Assembly (NCBI RefSeq): GCF_963259705.1
Contig: NC_081847.1
Span: 86,798,485-86,862,484 of the forward strand
Reading direction: 5' to 3'
DNA: 64,000 nt
From: Myotis daubentonii
Lineage: Eukaryota; Chordata; Mammalia; Chiroptera; Vespertilionidae
Shown: in pieces, positions 53,975-64,000 of the stretch
Numbering within the stretch: position 1 is the stretch's first letter
Layout: each line of letters begins with the position of its first letter
The notes under the pieces: generated by a model
Told to the model about the DNA's origin: nothing
The model's input: only the letters and a program-made list of their open reading frames with translations
The model's database searches: none
Position numbers and translations under genes: made by a program

Positions 53975-56144
53975 TCCCTGGCTCCAAAGCCCCCAGTTTT
54001 GCAGTGGAATGAGATGGGGTGGAGGGGGGGTGTGCAGGAAATGAGGCCAAAGGGCAGGAAGGGCAGGCAGTGTCTATCTGCATCTCTGCCTTGTTTTGGG
54101 AATCCTCTCCCAATTGTCAGAGGGGCCCTAGACATTTTCCTATGGTGGAGAGAGGATGGAGGCTCTCTATCTACTTGGAGATTTGAGAGAAGGCCCTGTA
54201 CTGCCTCAGGGTACAGGAAACCTGACCTCCCACCCAGGCACAGCCTCTGGCTTTACTTGAGGCCTTGTTCCTTCACCTATGAAAGGAGTGCACCAGCCTG
54301 TGTCCTTCCCACCTCTCAGAGTTACCCTGACTCACATGCTGAGGTAGTCAAGGGCACTCAAGGCTTGGCAGCTGTTTGTGTGGGATGACTTGAGACAACT
54401 TCCAACCCTGAGATTCTATATTACACAGGCTTTTCAAAAAGGCTGAAAAGCATGAATCCCTTTATAAATGCGAGGGATTATTAAGAGCAGGAAGGTGTGA
54501 TAACAGCAGGCATGTAGAGACTCCAGATATAACTCCATGATTTTCTGCTTCATCTGCCTCTTACAAAGATTGGGGAAACCCAGGAGAGGTTTCCCCCTTT
54601 GCCTTTCTATGGAGCATGTTGTCTTTCTCTCCAGGGTCCAGGAACTAATTGGTAGGGGAAGACCTGAGTAGTGCTTAGACATGGGACAGGGAACAATGCA
54701 TCTGGATCCACCATCTCTTGGTGAAGATAAATTCCGTTTTATTTTCCTCTCTCCGTTTGGCACATAGCAGAATCATGCATTGCTAAAAACGAATTCTCTT
54801 AACTAGTTTGTAGCTTCTTCTAGAAATAATTTGCTACATTTCCTAGATATTGAGATTATGTGGGCACCTACTTTTTACAAGTTGATGTTGAGTGTATTGT
54901 GCTATGGTACATACAGTAATTCCAAGATGAAAAATTTGCATAAAGTGCCTTGTATATATAATTTCTTGTATAGAAGCAATGGCATTGAATAAATCTGTTG
55001 TGATTCCTAAGATAAATAATTTCTCCCTCTCTTTTTCTTATCTTCTTCCATGTACACTGACCAATCAGCATGACCAGGAAGGAGAAAGCAACATCCTCAC
55101 TTCTGGAATGCCCAGTGGACCCAATGCTATTACAATGCCATCAATATGGACATTCAAACAGCCTTTTCTCAGCTCAAAAGGATAGAGCTGAGGAATATCT
55201 GACACCACATTTTTCTCGCCCTAACTTGTGCATTTGGCGCCCCAGCCTTAGGGATGGAAGAAGCCCAATGTCGAAGCGACAGCTTTGTTACCTGGGAGAG
55301 AGCAAAGCAAAGATGGCCCCTTTGTTTCAATACCTCCCTCAAATCTGGACCTCTTTCATCTTTGCACCCGATGGCCTGTCTCAAGGTTATGATAATGGAG
55401 ACAGCACCTCTGGGCTCATGGAGGCTGATTATGCACATCTCAGTAATTGGCAGGTGCTGCAAATCATGGGTCCCCTATCCTCCCCGTAGAAAGCTGGTAG
55501 TTACACATTTACCAACACAGCACTGCCCTGAGCTTTAGAGTACTCAGTCTTCCCCTGGGTATGGAACCTGCCTTTGGAAGGTCATTCCTTTGATGTTCCC
55601 TCCAGGTGTGGTGTTTCTAGGTTGATGCTTCAATTTTTGTTCCTCTTATTACTTTGTAGAAGAAACAGGAGATTTTGGGATTCATATAGAGCTGTATTCC
55701 AAGTGCTACTCACTGTCTGCAGACGTATAAGATATTATTCACTCTTTGATGCTCTTAACAGTAAAATAGAGTAATAATTTGATAATATCTTTTGCAGGCT
55801 GTTTGAGAGGACTGCATACCCCTGTTCAACTAATAGGGAATGTTCATTCTCTTCTCCGTTCTGTGGAATGGTGATTTCCAAACCACTAGAGGAGGTAAGA
55901 AGGTAACATTAGAGTTACTTCCCATTTTTATTTATGCTTGAATAATTCATATTTAGTGTATATTTATAAGGTATAACATATAGAATTGTAAAATATATAT
56001 GTATTAATATATATGTATACATATAAGTATGCAAGAAAAAATTATTGATGAGTTACATAATCAAAACAATTTGACCTATCTGAAAGATTGTTTTACTTAA
56101 GTATGATTGACATATTCATATTAAGGTATTAATTAACAATCATA
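53975..56144. other. Non-coding, no gene recognised
   Basis: Contains frames of 129 codons (53999-54388) and 139 codons (55070-55489) without recognisable family, start context or splice evidence. AT-rich towards 56144. Confidence 0.4.
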
Positions 56145-56579
56145 TCTATATAATAAAAGCCTAAGTGACCATTATGGCAGAACAACCAGAAGGACCAGTT
56201 GCTATGATGTGCACTGACTACCAGGGGCAGACGCTCAATGCAGGAGCTGCCCTTTGGTGGTCAGTGCACTGCCACAGGGGGAGCGGCCACTCAGCCAGAA
56301 GCCGAGCTCATGGCTGAAGAGCGCAGTGGTGGTTGCAGGAGCCTCTCCTGCCTTCACAGCAGTGCTAAGGAGCAGTGAGCCGAGCAGTAAGGAGCAAGCA
56401 GGTGGGCGGTAAGGAGTGAGGGATCCTGGATTGTGAGAGGGATGTCCGACTGCCGGCTTAGGCCTGATCCCCCTAAGCCGACAGTTGGACATCCCCCAAG
56501 GGGCCCAGACTGTGAGAGGGTGCAGGCCTGGCTGAGGCCCCCCCCTCCAGTGTACAAATTTTGTGCACCAGGCCTCTAG
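56145..56579 (+). mobile_element. HeliBat-type Helitron, near-complete non-autonomous copy
   Basis: 5' TCTATATAATAAAAGCCTAAG after host A; 3' CAGGCCTCTAG before host T; hairpin GTACAAATTTTGTGCAC. Internal GATGTCCGACTGCCGGCTTAGGCC and GACAGTTGGACATCCCCC form another inverted pair. 435 bp, in sense orientation unlike the two arrays. Confidence 0.94.
56215..56262. promoter_or_regulatory. Degenerate CTCF-like motif pair
   Basis: Forward TGACTACCAGGGGCAG has lost one G of the core and has C-to-T at another position. The reverse half reads, on the minus strand, TGACCACCAAAGGGCAGCT, with two substitutions. This pair probably no longer fits CTCF well. Confidence 0.4.
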
Positions 56580-57720
56580 TTTTATTATAGATCACTAAAC
56601 TATGTTTGACATTTTAAGTAAAAAGATTTTACTATTTCAATGGCTTACAATAAAAATTAATCTCTATCAATGAAGAAAATTAATATTCTTGCCTGCTTAG
56701 TATATGCTTATTTTAGGCATTGGCTATGGCCCACATGGCCTAAAATACATACTACCTGGCCCAGGAAAGTCTTGCTGATCCCTGTCCTATTATTATTAAC
56801 TATAAGTACACCATGAGAGCAATAAACACCTTATTCAGATGGAGAAGTGGAGGAAAATTTTTACATACAAGCATAAAGACAGGATTTAATACTAGATCTG
56901 GCAATGCTAAGGCCTTGTTCATTCTGCTAAACTGCAATTTCCTGTAGTACTCGCAATGTCTTGTCACATATAGAGCAAGTACAAACAGTGGAATGGAGGG
57001 AGAGCAGTAATCACGCCATTGGGATCTGGACTTTCTAAGGGAGAGTCAGACAGTACTTTACTGTATAACCTTGGTATATCTGCTACTATTCCCTGATCCT
57101 GTATTACACCCAGGGCAGGTATTGCTAATTGATTAAAGAACTACTTTTTTTGGGGGGGGGAGGGGCTGAGTTGTATGCAGCTATAGAATTCTTATGAACA
57201 CAACTCTCCAGGCATTGTAAATGAAACATATTGACATTTTGTATGAACATAAATAGAGTGATGTGTAAGTATATGGGTCAATGAGAAGACTGAGGTAGAG
57301 ATGAAGGGAATTATAAGAAAATGAGAGGCAACATGAAATTTTGTGTATTTTGTTAGCAAAATTTTCATTCAAGAGGTACCATATAATTTCACTCATATGT
57401 GGAATTTAATGAACAAACTGAACTACTAAGTAAAATAGAGAAAGACCCATAGGTAAAGAGCAGGCAGACAGCTCTGTGCAGGGGTTAGGAGTGGAGGGAT
57501 TGTGCAAAAAAGAAAAAAAGAGAGAGAAAACTCATGGACATGGACAACAGTGTGGTGACTGCAGGCGTGGAGAGTGGGTGGAGGTGGAAGAGGGCAGAGA
57601 GGGGATAAATGGTGATGGAAAAAATAAAATAAAATGGGACAAAAAGAGGAACATATTCAAGAAGTCCTCTTTACCCAGCATATAGCTAGGAGCCATGGGG
57701 GCAATAGGAAAGCAGAAAAC
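56580..57720. other. Non-coding, no gene recognised
   Basis: Unassigned AT-rich DNA. AGGTACCATATAATTTCACTCATATGTGGAATTTAATGAACAAACTGAACTA near 57375 resembles an old L1 3' UTR. Confidence 0.4.
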
Positions 57721-57721
57721 T

Positions 57722-57960
57722 GTCCAGTTTAGTGGTTAGGATCATGGACTCTGGACTCAGAACATCTGGGTCCAAATTCCAAATCTGCTACTTAACAGTG
57801 TGTGACCTTAGGCAAACTTACTCCCTCTTTTCTTGGTTTTCTCACTTGGCAAAATAAGAGAAACCACTTTATGAGGCAATTGTGAAAATTAACTGACTTA
57901 ATTTACATGAAGCGCGTAGGGCCATGCCTAGTGCAGGATAAGTGCTAGTATAAATGTTGT
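57722..57960 (+). repeat. MIR SINE, near full length
   Basis: TTTAGTGGTTAGGATCATGGACTCTGGACTCAG, TCTGGGTCCAAATTCCAAATCTGCTACTTAACAGTGTGTGACCTTAGGC, then TTGTGAAAATTAACTGACTTAATTTACATGAAGCGC and the CCATGCCTAGTGCAGGATAAGTGC tail. Confidence 0.9.
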
Positions 57961-57964
57961 ACTA

Positions 57965-59365
57965 CGATGGCCCACAATGTGCTTAAAATACAGTCGTGAA
58001 CTAAAGACCAACATACAGAGAGGCTAAGAACCACACACACCACACACTAGATTACAGAGTACAAACCATGCCCAAGGTTTCTATTATCCTGTGTTGTCTA
58101 CTTCTCAGCACTGTTTCTTCCATCCGTAAAAGTCACAGATAATGAACACTCTGCGTCACCATTTCTGGATTTATGCACGATGTTGTTCCGTCCCAGTGAA
58201 TTTTATTCATCACCTCACGGATTTGTCAATAGCTCCCAAGACAGTACAGTCTCATGGAAGATCTTGCTGATGTATCATTTGTCTTTTCCCCCTCAGCTAT
58301 AGCCAAATAGACATTCTTGTCACTGCAACAATTTGGAAAATAATTCATGTCACTCTAGTAATTTTCAGTACTATTGATTTACCAGTGCAGAGTTAAGGTC
58401 TATACTAGGGAGCTACCTTTAAATATTCAAAATAATTCATTCTAAGAAATGGGAACCATTTGTGTTATAATACTCAGCCACAATACCCCAGGGATATCTG
58501 AAAAGTCACTAAGGAGATAAACTACCTTTTTATCAATCATCTAAAGAAAAAAATCCTATGATATATAACTGTAAATATGCCTTACATATGCCCTTACAAT
58601 CTACAGCTTTATATATGACATTTTTAGAAATGATGTTTTCTTAAGTAAGTTCATGGGGTGGAGGAGGGGAGAGTGGGAGGGAGGAAATTTTAGTTCTGGC
58701 CCTCACTGAACAATCAAAAATGAAAAGAAAAATTTTTTGGTTGAAATTTCAGAATTCTCTTCCACCTTCTTCTTCTTCTTTTTAAAAAATCAGTTATTTT
58801 AAGATGGCAGGTAGTGACTCAGCTAAGGGGTCATTAGAGTTGTCCTTTTCTGTGTGAAGAGAGGGATTCTCTCCTTGATAAATAAATGTAGCCTTTCCAG
58901 CTTTAGTTCTAGTAAAGGTATAAAAGTTGTAAGTTGGAAAATGTGGAATTCAGCAGTTAAATCTTTGGGAAAGCCTCCAGGCTAGGACACCTATGCTGCT
59001 GTTTCTGCAAGCTCAGGCCTCTGACTCCAAAGGTTTCAGCTCACCTGGAATGTATAAACCAGCCAGACTCTCAGGGGGAAGGTATTACTCCTCAAATGTC
59101 TCCTAACCGAAATTCTACCAGCATTGTGATATGTACCTTTCGAAATGTCAAAAGAACGAAGCAGTGGTGCTTATAAGGGAGTTGTCTCCTGTTCTTTGTC
59201 ATGATCTAGTTAGCCCTGTTTTCATTAGCCAGGCTACTTTCTTTAATTATTGATAGATGAATTGTATCATTCCTGAAATGTAGTAACATGACTTTGAAGG
59301 ACAATACTGGTCATTACATGTGGCAAATTAAATGATTACAACAAATATTTGCTCCTTCAGTTGAC
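57965..59365. other. Non-coding, no gene recognised
   Basis: No recognisable gene or repeat. Confidence 0.4.
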
Positions 59366-59369
59366 CTGT

Positions 59370-59760
59370 AGGGGAGGTATATACTCACTTCACTGATGTT
59401 GGGTTTGACATTTTGACTTGCTTTGGCCAACATAATTTAGGTAAAAGTGACAGTCAGTTTTGAGCCAAAGCTTTAAGAGACTTTATATGTCTTTGCTCAA
59501 CCCTCTGGGGGCTTTGATTTTAGCCACCAGAGTACATTCTTCAGATGGCTGCTGCTCCTCTTGCCCAGGCCTGAAAAGGCAGCGTGCAGACCAACCTACT
59601 GCAGAGCCATCATGGCCAAGCTGTAGATGCCCAAGTATATATATAAAAAATGCTTGTTATTGGTTCTAAAAAAAATGCTTGCTGTTTTATTAAGACACTG
59701 AGTTTTGGGGATGGTAGTTAGGCAGCATTATTGATCATAGCAATCGGTGATTAATACAGG
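59370..59760 (+). repeat. Old LTR-like element (possible)
   Basis: GACTTGCTTTGGCCAACATAATTTAG, AGTGACAGTCAG, then GACACTGAGTTTTGGGGATGG and TGATTAATACAGG recall old mammalian LTRs that end 'GCCACTGAGATTTTGGGG...CTAATACAGG'. The family is uncertain. Confidence 0.35.
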
Positions 59761-60198
59761 CCTTAACCTTAAAAGTTCCTGGTTAGAGGAGATTTCCTTA
59801 AAAAGCCTGGTTGTCTGATCTTCATATCTTAGTAGGGAACTGGGCTATATAAGGCATGGGAAGAGACTGGGTAGATACATCTGTCATTTTACTACTCTTT
59901 TTTTTCTTCTTTTCTTCTCTACTACTCTTTATCAAAATTCTCAATGCCTGATATATTTTCAAATTGAATTGTGATTTAGCTGTGACTGAGTGCTGCTATC
60001 AGATTAGAATTTTTGCTACAAAATGTAGTTTCTTACATTTCTAAGCTTGTTATGCTCTTTGGACACTTACGTCTTACATGGCCTAGCTGGCCTAGTTGGT
60101 CCCTAGCTGGCCCATTCATTGATGAGGAGACAGCAATATAGCAAAAAGTACACAGCAATAGGAAAAATCTATAAAGTGGCAATAATACTTCTTTGCAA

Positions 60199-60201
<3 letters not shown>

Positions 60202-60289
<88 letters not shown>
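60202..60289. repeat. Compound (TG)n(GA)n microsatellite
   Basis: About 20 TG units switch directly to about 23 GA units without interruption. Probably highly variable between individuals. Confidence 0.97.
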
Positions 60290-60295
<6 letters not shown>

Positions 60296-60354
60296 AAGAC
60301 ACAGCATGTAAATTATATAAACTGTCCAGTATAAGCCTGAAATAATCTTTAATG

Positions 60355-60535
60355 ATTGAGTGCTTGCCATCTACTATGCACAAAATGCTTTTACATGTGT
60401 TTGCTCTTGTAATTCTTATTAAAACATGATATTTATACTATTATCAAGTTTATTTTTTGGAGGAGAAAACTGAGATAATGGAGTTTAAGTAACTTGTTCA
60501 AAGTTATTCATGCAGCTAAGGAATGGTGGAGCAGT
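60355..60535 (-). repeat. MIR SINE, antisense
   Basis: ATTGAGTGCTTGCCATCTACTATGCAC, GGAGGAGAAAACTGAGATAATGGAG, AAGTAACTTGTTCAAAGTTATTCATGCAGCTAAGGAATGG. Diverged. Confidence 0.75.
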
Positions 60536-60539
60536 ATTT

Positions 60540-63500
60540 TGGACCACTTTAGAATGTAGAAAGTTTGCAAAAGAAAGAGACTATCACTTATTTCCTAACA
60601 AGAACAAACTGGATAAGTTAAACAATCATAATATTAAAACCCATAGCATACCTATGGATACCCATCAACTAGCTTAGAAAGGAATAGGCTAGAAGTAGGC
60701 GGGGAAAGAAGAGCTTCAAGCTGTTTTCCTCCCTAGGGACATAACAGAAAGAGGATTAACACCCTCCTTCCCCTATAGCTGTGGCTAAGGGGAAATCAGC
60801 CTGATTTTTGTCACCTTTTAATGCCCGCTTGTGGACAGACACGATGAATGAAAATCCCAAGGATCCACAGTTAAAGAGCAAATATATATCCAGTCTCTAC
60901 ATATTTCCCATGAGTGCATAGGACAACACACCAAAGGGGGGCATCTCTGAAGCAAAATGAGACCCCCGAATGTAAGTCTGCTGTTTTCCAAAAACAGGGC
61001 AGAGGAACTGAGCAAGATCCCACCTCCATCCTGAGGTGCATGTGGTTTTCTGAATATAAGAAATTGCCACCTCAAAGGCTGGGAGCAAGGCAGGAAAGAT
61101 CCCACCTCCCTAGACGTGAAGGGCCTTACCAAATGAGCAGCAATAGCCTAATTAGGATTGGGATAATTAAGAGAGGACCTAGTTACACTGAACCAAACCT
61201 TCACTGAAAGATAGGGGTAGGGCAGTAGGGTGGAGAGATTTCCTGCAGCGCAGAAAGCAGAGATGGAGAGTGAGAGTGAGAATCTCCATTGATCCCAAAA
61301 GGTGGTTGCCTAGCTGTGAACCTGAACTTTCAAAGCTACAGCTCCTGTAGCTTAGAAGGGTGGTGACGACTGTAAAGCATAAAAAGTTCTCTGGAGTCTT
61401 GGTGGTGTTCAGATCCTAAGCTCTGATAAGGGAATATTCTCCTCCCACCATTAAAAATATTTGAAGCCAGTGCTAGACTGAATCTTTCTTTAAAATTTAA
61501 ATTCTTTATTGTATAAAGTATTACATATGTCTCCTCCCCGCCCCCCCCCCCCCCGCCATTGATCGAATCTTTTCAAAGCTATGACAAAGCCCACACCCAG
61601 CTCAATTATAGATTAGATAGACTCAGCCTCACCAAAATGATGACCTGAGAAAGGCATAGAAAGGCATTTGTGTGATCATATCTAGGGATTAAACCTTACT
61701 TATTCAGTCTCTGCTATTGGTATTTTTATACACAATGTCTGGCTTACAAAAAATTATTAATCAGGACACAAGAAAATATGACCTATAGTCTAGAAGCAGA
61801 ACTAAAAAAAGGTAAATTATCTACTATCTAGTCATTTGCACTAAAATTTACCAGCTCCTCATTTAGGGAAAGAAGAATGATATGTTTAGGGGAGCAATAT
61901 TAAGAATGTCAGCAGATTTCCCAGCCTAGCTCTGAGACTTTCAGTTCTGCATTGACACTCATTTGCATTTATCTAATTTCTTGTTGTGGAGTGCATAGAA
62001 GGCAAACCCACACATCTTGATAATTAACCCTAAGAAGGTGAAGTTGAATAGTGTCAAGTATAGGATGCATGGTTGAATTAAACAATAAAAGAATATTGCT
62101 CACAAAGAAGTTAAGGGAGATACACTTTACAATAACATGTAAAAATGAGGCAGGGCTTTAATGGCCAGGACACTAATTTTGCTTTCTGCATTACATGGTG
62201 AATTCGACAGTAGTTGGAGGCAGAATCAAAACATATGTCTACCTCTGCGGTGTTTGTATGATAACTTCTCCCAGCTGTTGTTTCCTTCTATGTAAAAATG
62301 AGTTAATAACAGCCACACCTACTTTATGTGGTTGATTTTCAAATCATGAGACTGGAAATGAATGGTGTGACCAATTGAAAGATAATGCCGGACGTTGGGC
62401 GACATTTAAAGCCGGTGGGTCTTGATCTGGCATCTAGAAAGGTTCTGGAATCTGGAGAAGGCTGTGCATAGATTAAATAGGAGTCCAAAGATGAAATATA
62501 ATTTTGAAAGGCATTTGGGGGTCAGAGGAGCCTAGTTTAAAGGAAACTAAGATCTCCTTGTCTCAGGACCCCATGCTTTTTATTAACACAAATTGTCCTG
62601 AGGAGAGGCAGAGATATACACTTCAAAGGGTCAGGGTTTGGTACAGAGTCCATTGTCAGAATAGGGAGAATTAGCCTACGGCTGTTCAGGTGTTTGGCCA
62701 TTAGGAGGCAATAACATGTAGATTAAGATGCCCTGAGCTGTCTGGCAGCAAACAATCAATTTAATGTATCCTATTCAGGTTTGGGGAAATGCCATCAGCC
62801 ATTCCCAGATTCAGCCCTGCTGTCATGCTGGAATTGGCTTCGGGAAAGATGCTTTGAATACTCCAAAGTTATAGGTTGAAATAGTAATAGTAAAACAACA
62901 AATCAACCAAACCTCCTACCATCAATAAAAATAAGTGCATTCTATGTGCCCTGGATACAATTATAGAAAGAGAGAGGTGATGATTTTACTCAACTCTGTC
63001 CTGATAAGATCACTCCAAGAGTGTTGAGTTCTGAATATCACACATCAAGAGAGAGATAGTCCTACAAGGAGCATGTTTAGAGGACAGAATAGAATTCTAA
63101 AAATCTTAAGTGCAGAATTGTTGAAAGAATGGAAGATTATTCCTAGATGAATATTATGAAGTAAAGAGACTCAGGGGTTCCAATAAACAAAATGGAAAAG
63201 CATGGATTTTTGTGCAAATAGTAATCTTTGGAATGTTGGTTAAACCACCCTACCCCCACCCCCTCCCCACCCCCCACCTGCAACAGGAGCCTGGGAAAAA
63301 TGGCTAAGCTACTTGAGTCTCATTTTCAACATGTGTTAAATGAACACAGTGTTATCTAATTTATTATGCTTTTGTGAGGATTAAGTGAGATAATCTTAAG
63401 AAACATAAAATAATATGTAGGCCATTGGTATATATTACTCTAACATAATAGATTTGGAATAATTTTAATTATCCATAAAACATTTTAAATCAATTACTGC

Positions 63501-64000
63501 TGTATAGAAAGGAAATTGACTGCTTCTCCTTGGTTGAGGAATTTGAGTATAGTTTGTTGGAGGGTATTCAGATGTCATCAGTACATGGTGGGACTGTTTG
63601 AAATGTTAGGTCCTTTACAACTTCAGATTATCTTGGACAGTATCAGTAAACAGCACAATGCATCCATTGGCCAACTTTATTCTCATCATCGGGCAGAATT
63701 TGCATGTATCTATTATACAAGAAGAGGAGGTTTGAAGGGGTCAGGACAGATTTATGTACTAACTTGGTCAGAAGAGCAGAGCAAACTTAGAATGAGAGAG
63801 ATCAAAATAGATTTTCTGACTGGATGTCAATAAAAATTATGATTCTTTGTCTTTGTTTCATAAATTTTTATAATAAGAACATGAGATTTTTATAATAAGA
63901 GCAGGAAAGCCCTGTAGACCTTTATGGAAAATTTAAAAATTTTTACTAAATATAAGATGAACTTTTGGAGTTTTCTAATAAACAAGAGGAGTTTTTCATT
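60540..64000. other. Non-coding, no gene recognised
   Basis: Unassigned sequence to the window end. Identified bits: a C-rich run at about 61537-61556, another at about 63252-63279, and a MIR-like stretch at 63310-63410. The 105-codon frame at 63516-63833 has no recognisable domain. Confidence 0.4.

Noticed and set aside
55070..55489. 139-codon frame
   Set aside because: No family resemblance or repeats of coding bias; an overlapping frame on the opposite strand is similarly open. Could be chance.
60202..60289. Coding frame 60033-60383 (minus) with Ser/Leu and His/Thr runs
   Set aside because: It is the translation of the compound TG/GA microsatellite.

Overview
This window is nuclear DNA from a mammal, almost certainly a vespertilionid bat (Myotis-like). 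Three lineage markers co-occur. First, tRNA-derived Ves SINEs, recognised by an A/B-box head reading CTGGCTGGTTTGGCTCAGTGG and an AT-rich tail. Second, many HeliBat-type Helitrons, with 5' ends TCCTATATAATAA or TCTATA..AATAA, 3' ends GGGCCTCTAG preceded by a GTGCA..TGCAC hairpin, and insertion between A and T. Third, short non-autonomous mariner and hAT elements. Older pan-mammalian repeats (MIR, L2, L1M, MLT1, MER5) fill much of the rest.

I see no intact protein-coding gene, tRNA, rRNA or other RNA gene. Every open frame is short, or lies inside a repeat, or runs through GC-rich minisatellite DNA. The window reads as gene-poor intergenic or deep intronic sequence. The one recognisable host gene sequence is a dead processed copy of TFPT (an INO80-complex subunit) on the minus strand at 26364-27207.

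Layout. 1-9.8 kb: old repeats, one antisense MLT1 LTR, one 295-bp Helitron (6806-7100). 9.86-13.5 kb: an antisense L1M fragment stacked with a Helitron, two Ves SINEs and a solo endogenous-retrovirus LTR with a perfect 6-bp target duplication; a mariner MITE sits at its edge. 13.5-22.5 kb: MIR/L2 relics, a Helitron with a TTAGGGG-type minisatellite, and a hAT MITE with a perfect 8-bp target duplication. 22.5-24.5 kb: three Helitrons abutting head to tail. 24.6-28.9 kb: a sense L1M copy split by a 2,450-bp Helitron-bounded insertion (25779-28228) that carries an MLT1 fragment, an ERV LTR fragment and the TFPT retrocopy. 29-44 kb: about ten Ves SINEs, several with exact target duplications, and two that used the same target. 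46.2-47.85 kb: a second array of three Helitrons in the same orientation and order as the first. 48-64 kb: mostly unannotated AT-rich sequence with scattered MIR/L2, one more Helitron (56145-56579) and microsatellites.

The most notable points are the Helitron-bounded insertion carrying TFPT and older repeats, the pairs of near-consensus CTCF motifs inside several Helitrons, and the two Helitron arrays sharing an identical unusual junction. Repeat family names come from recognition by eye; no library search was run.
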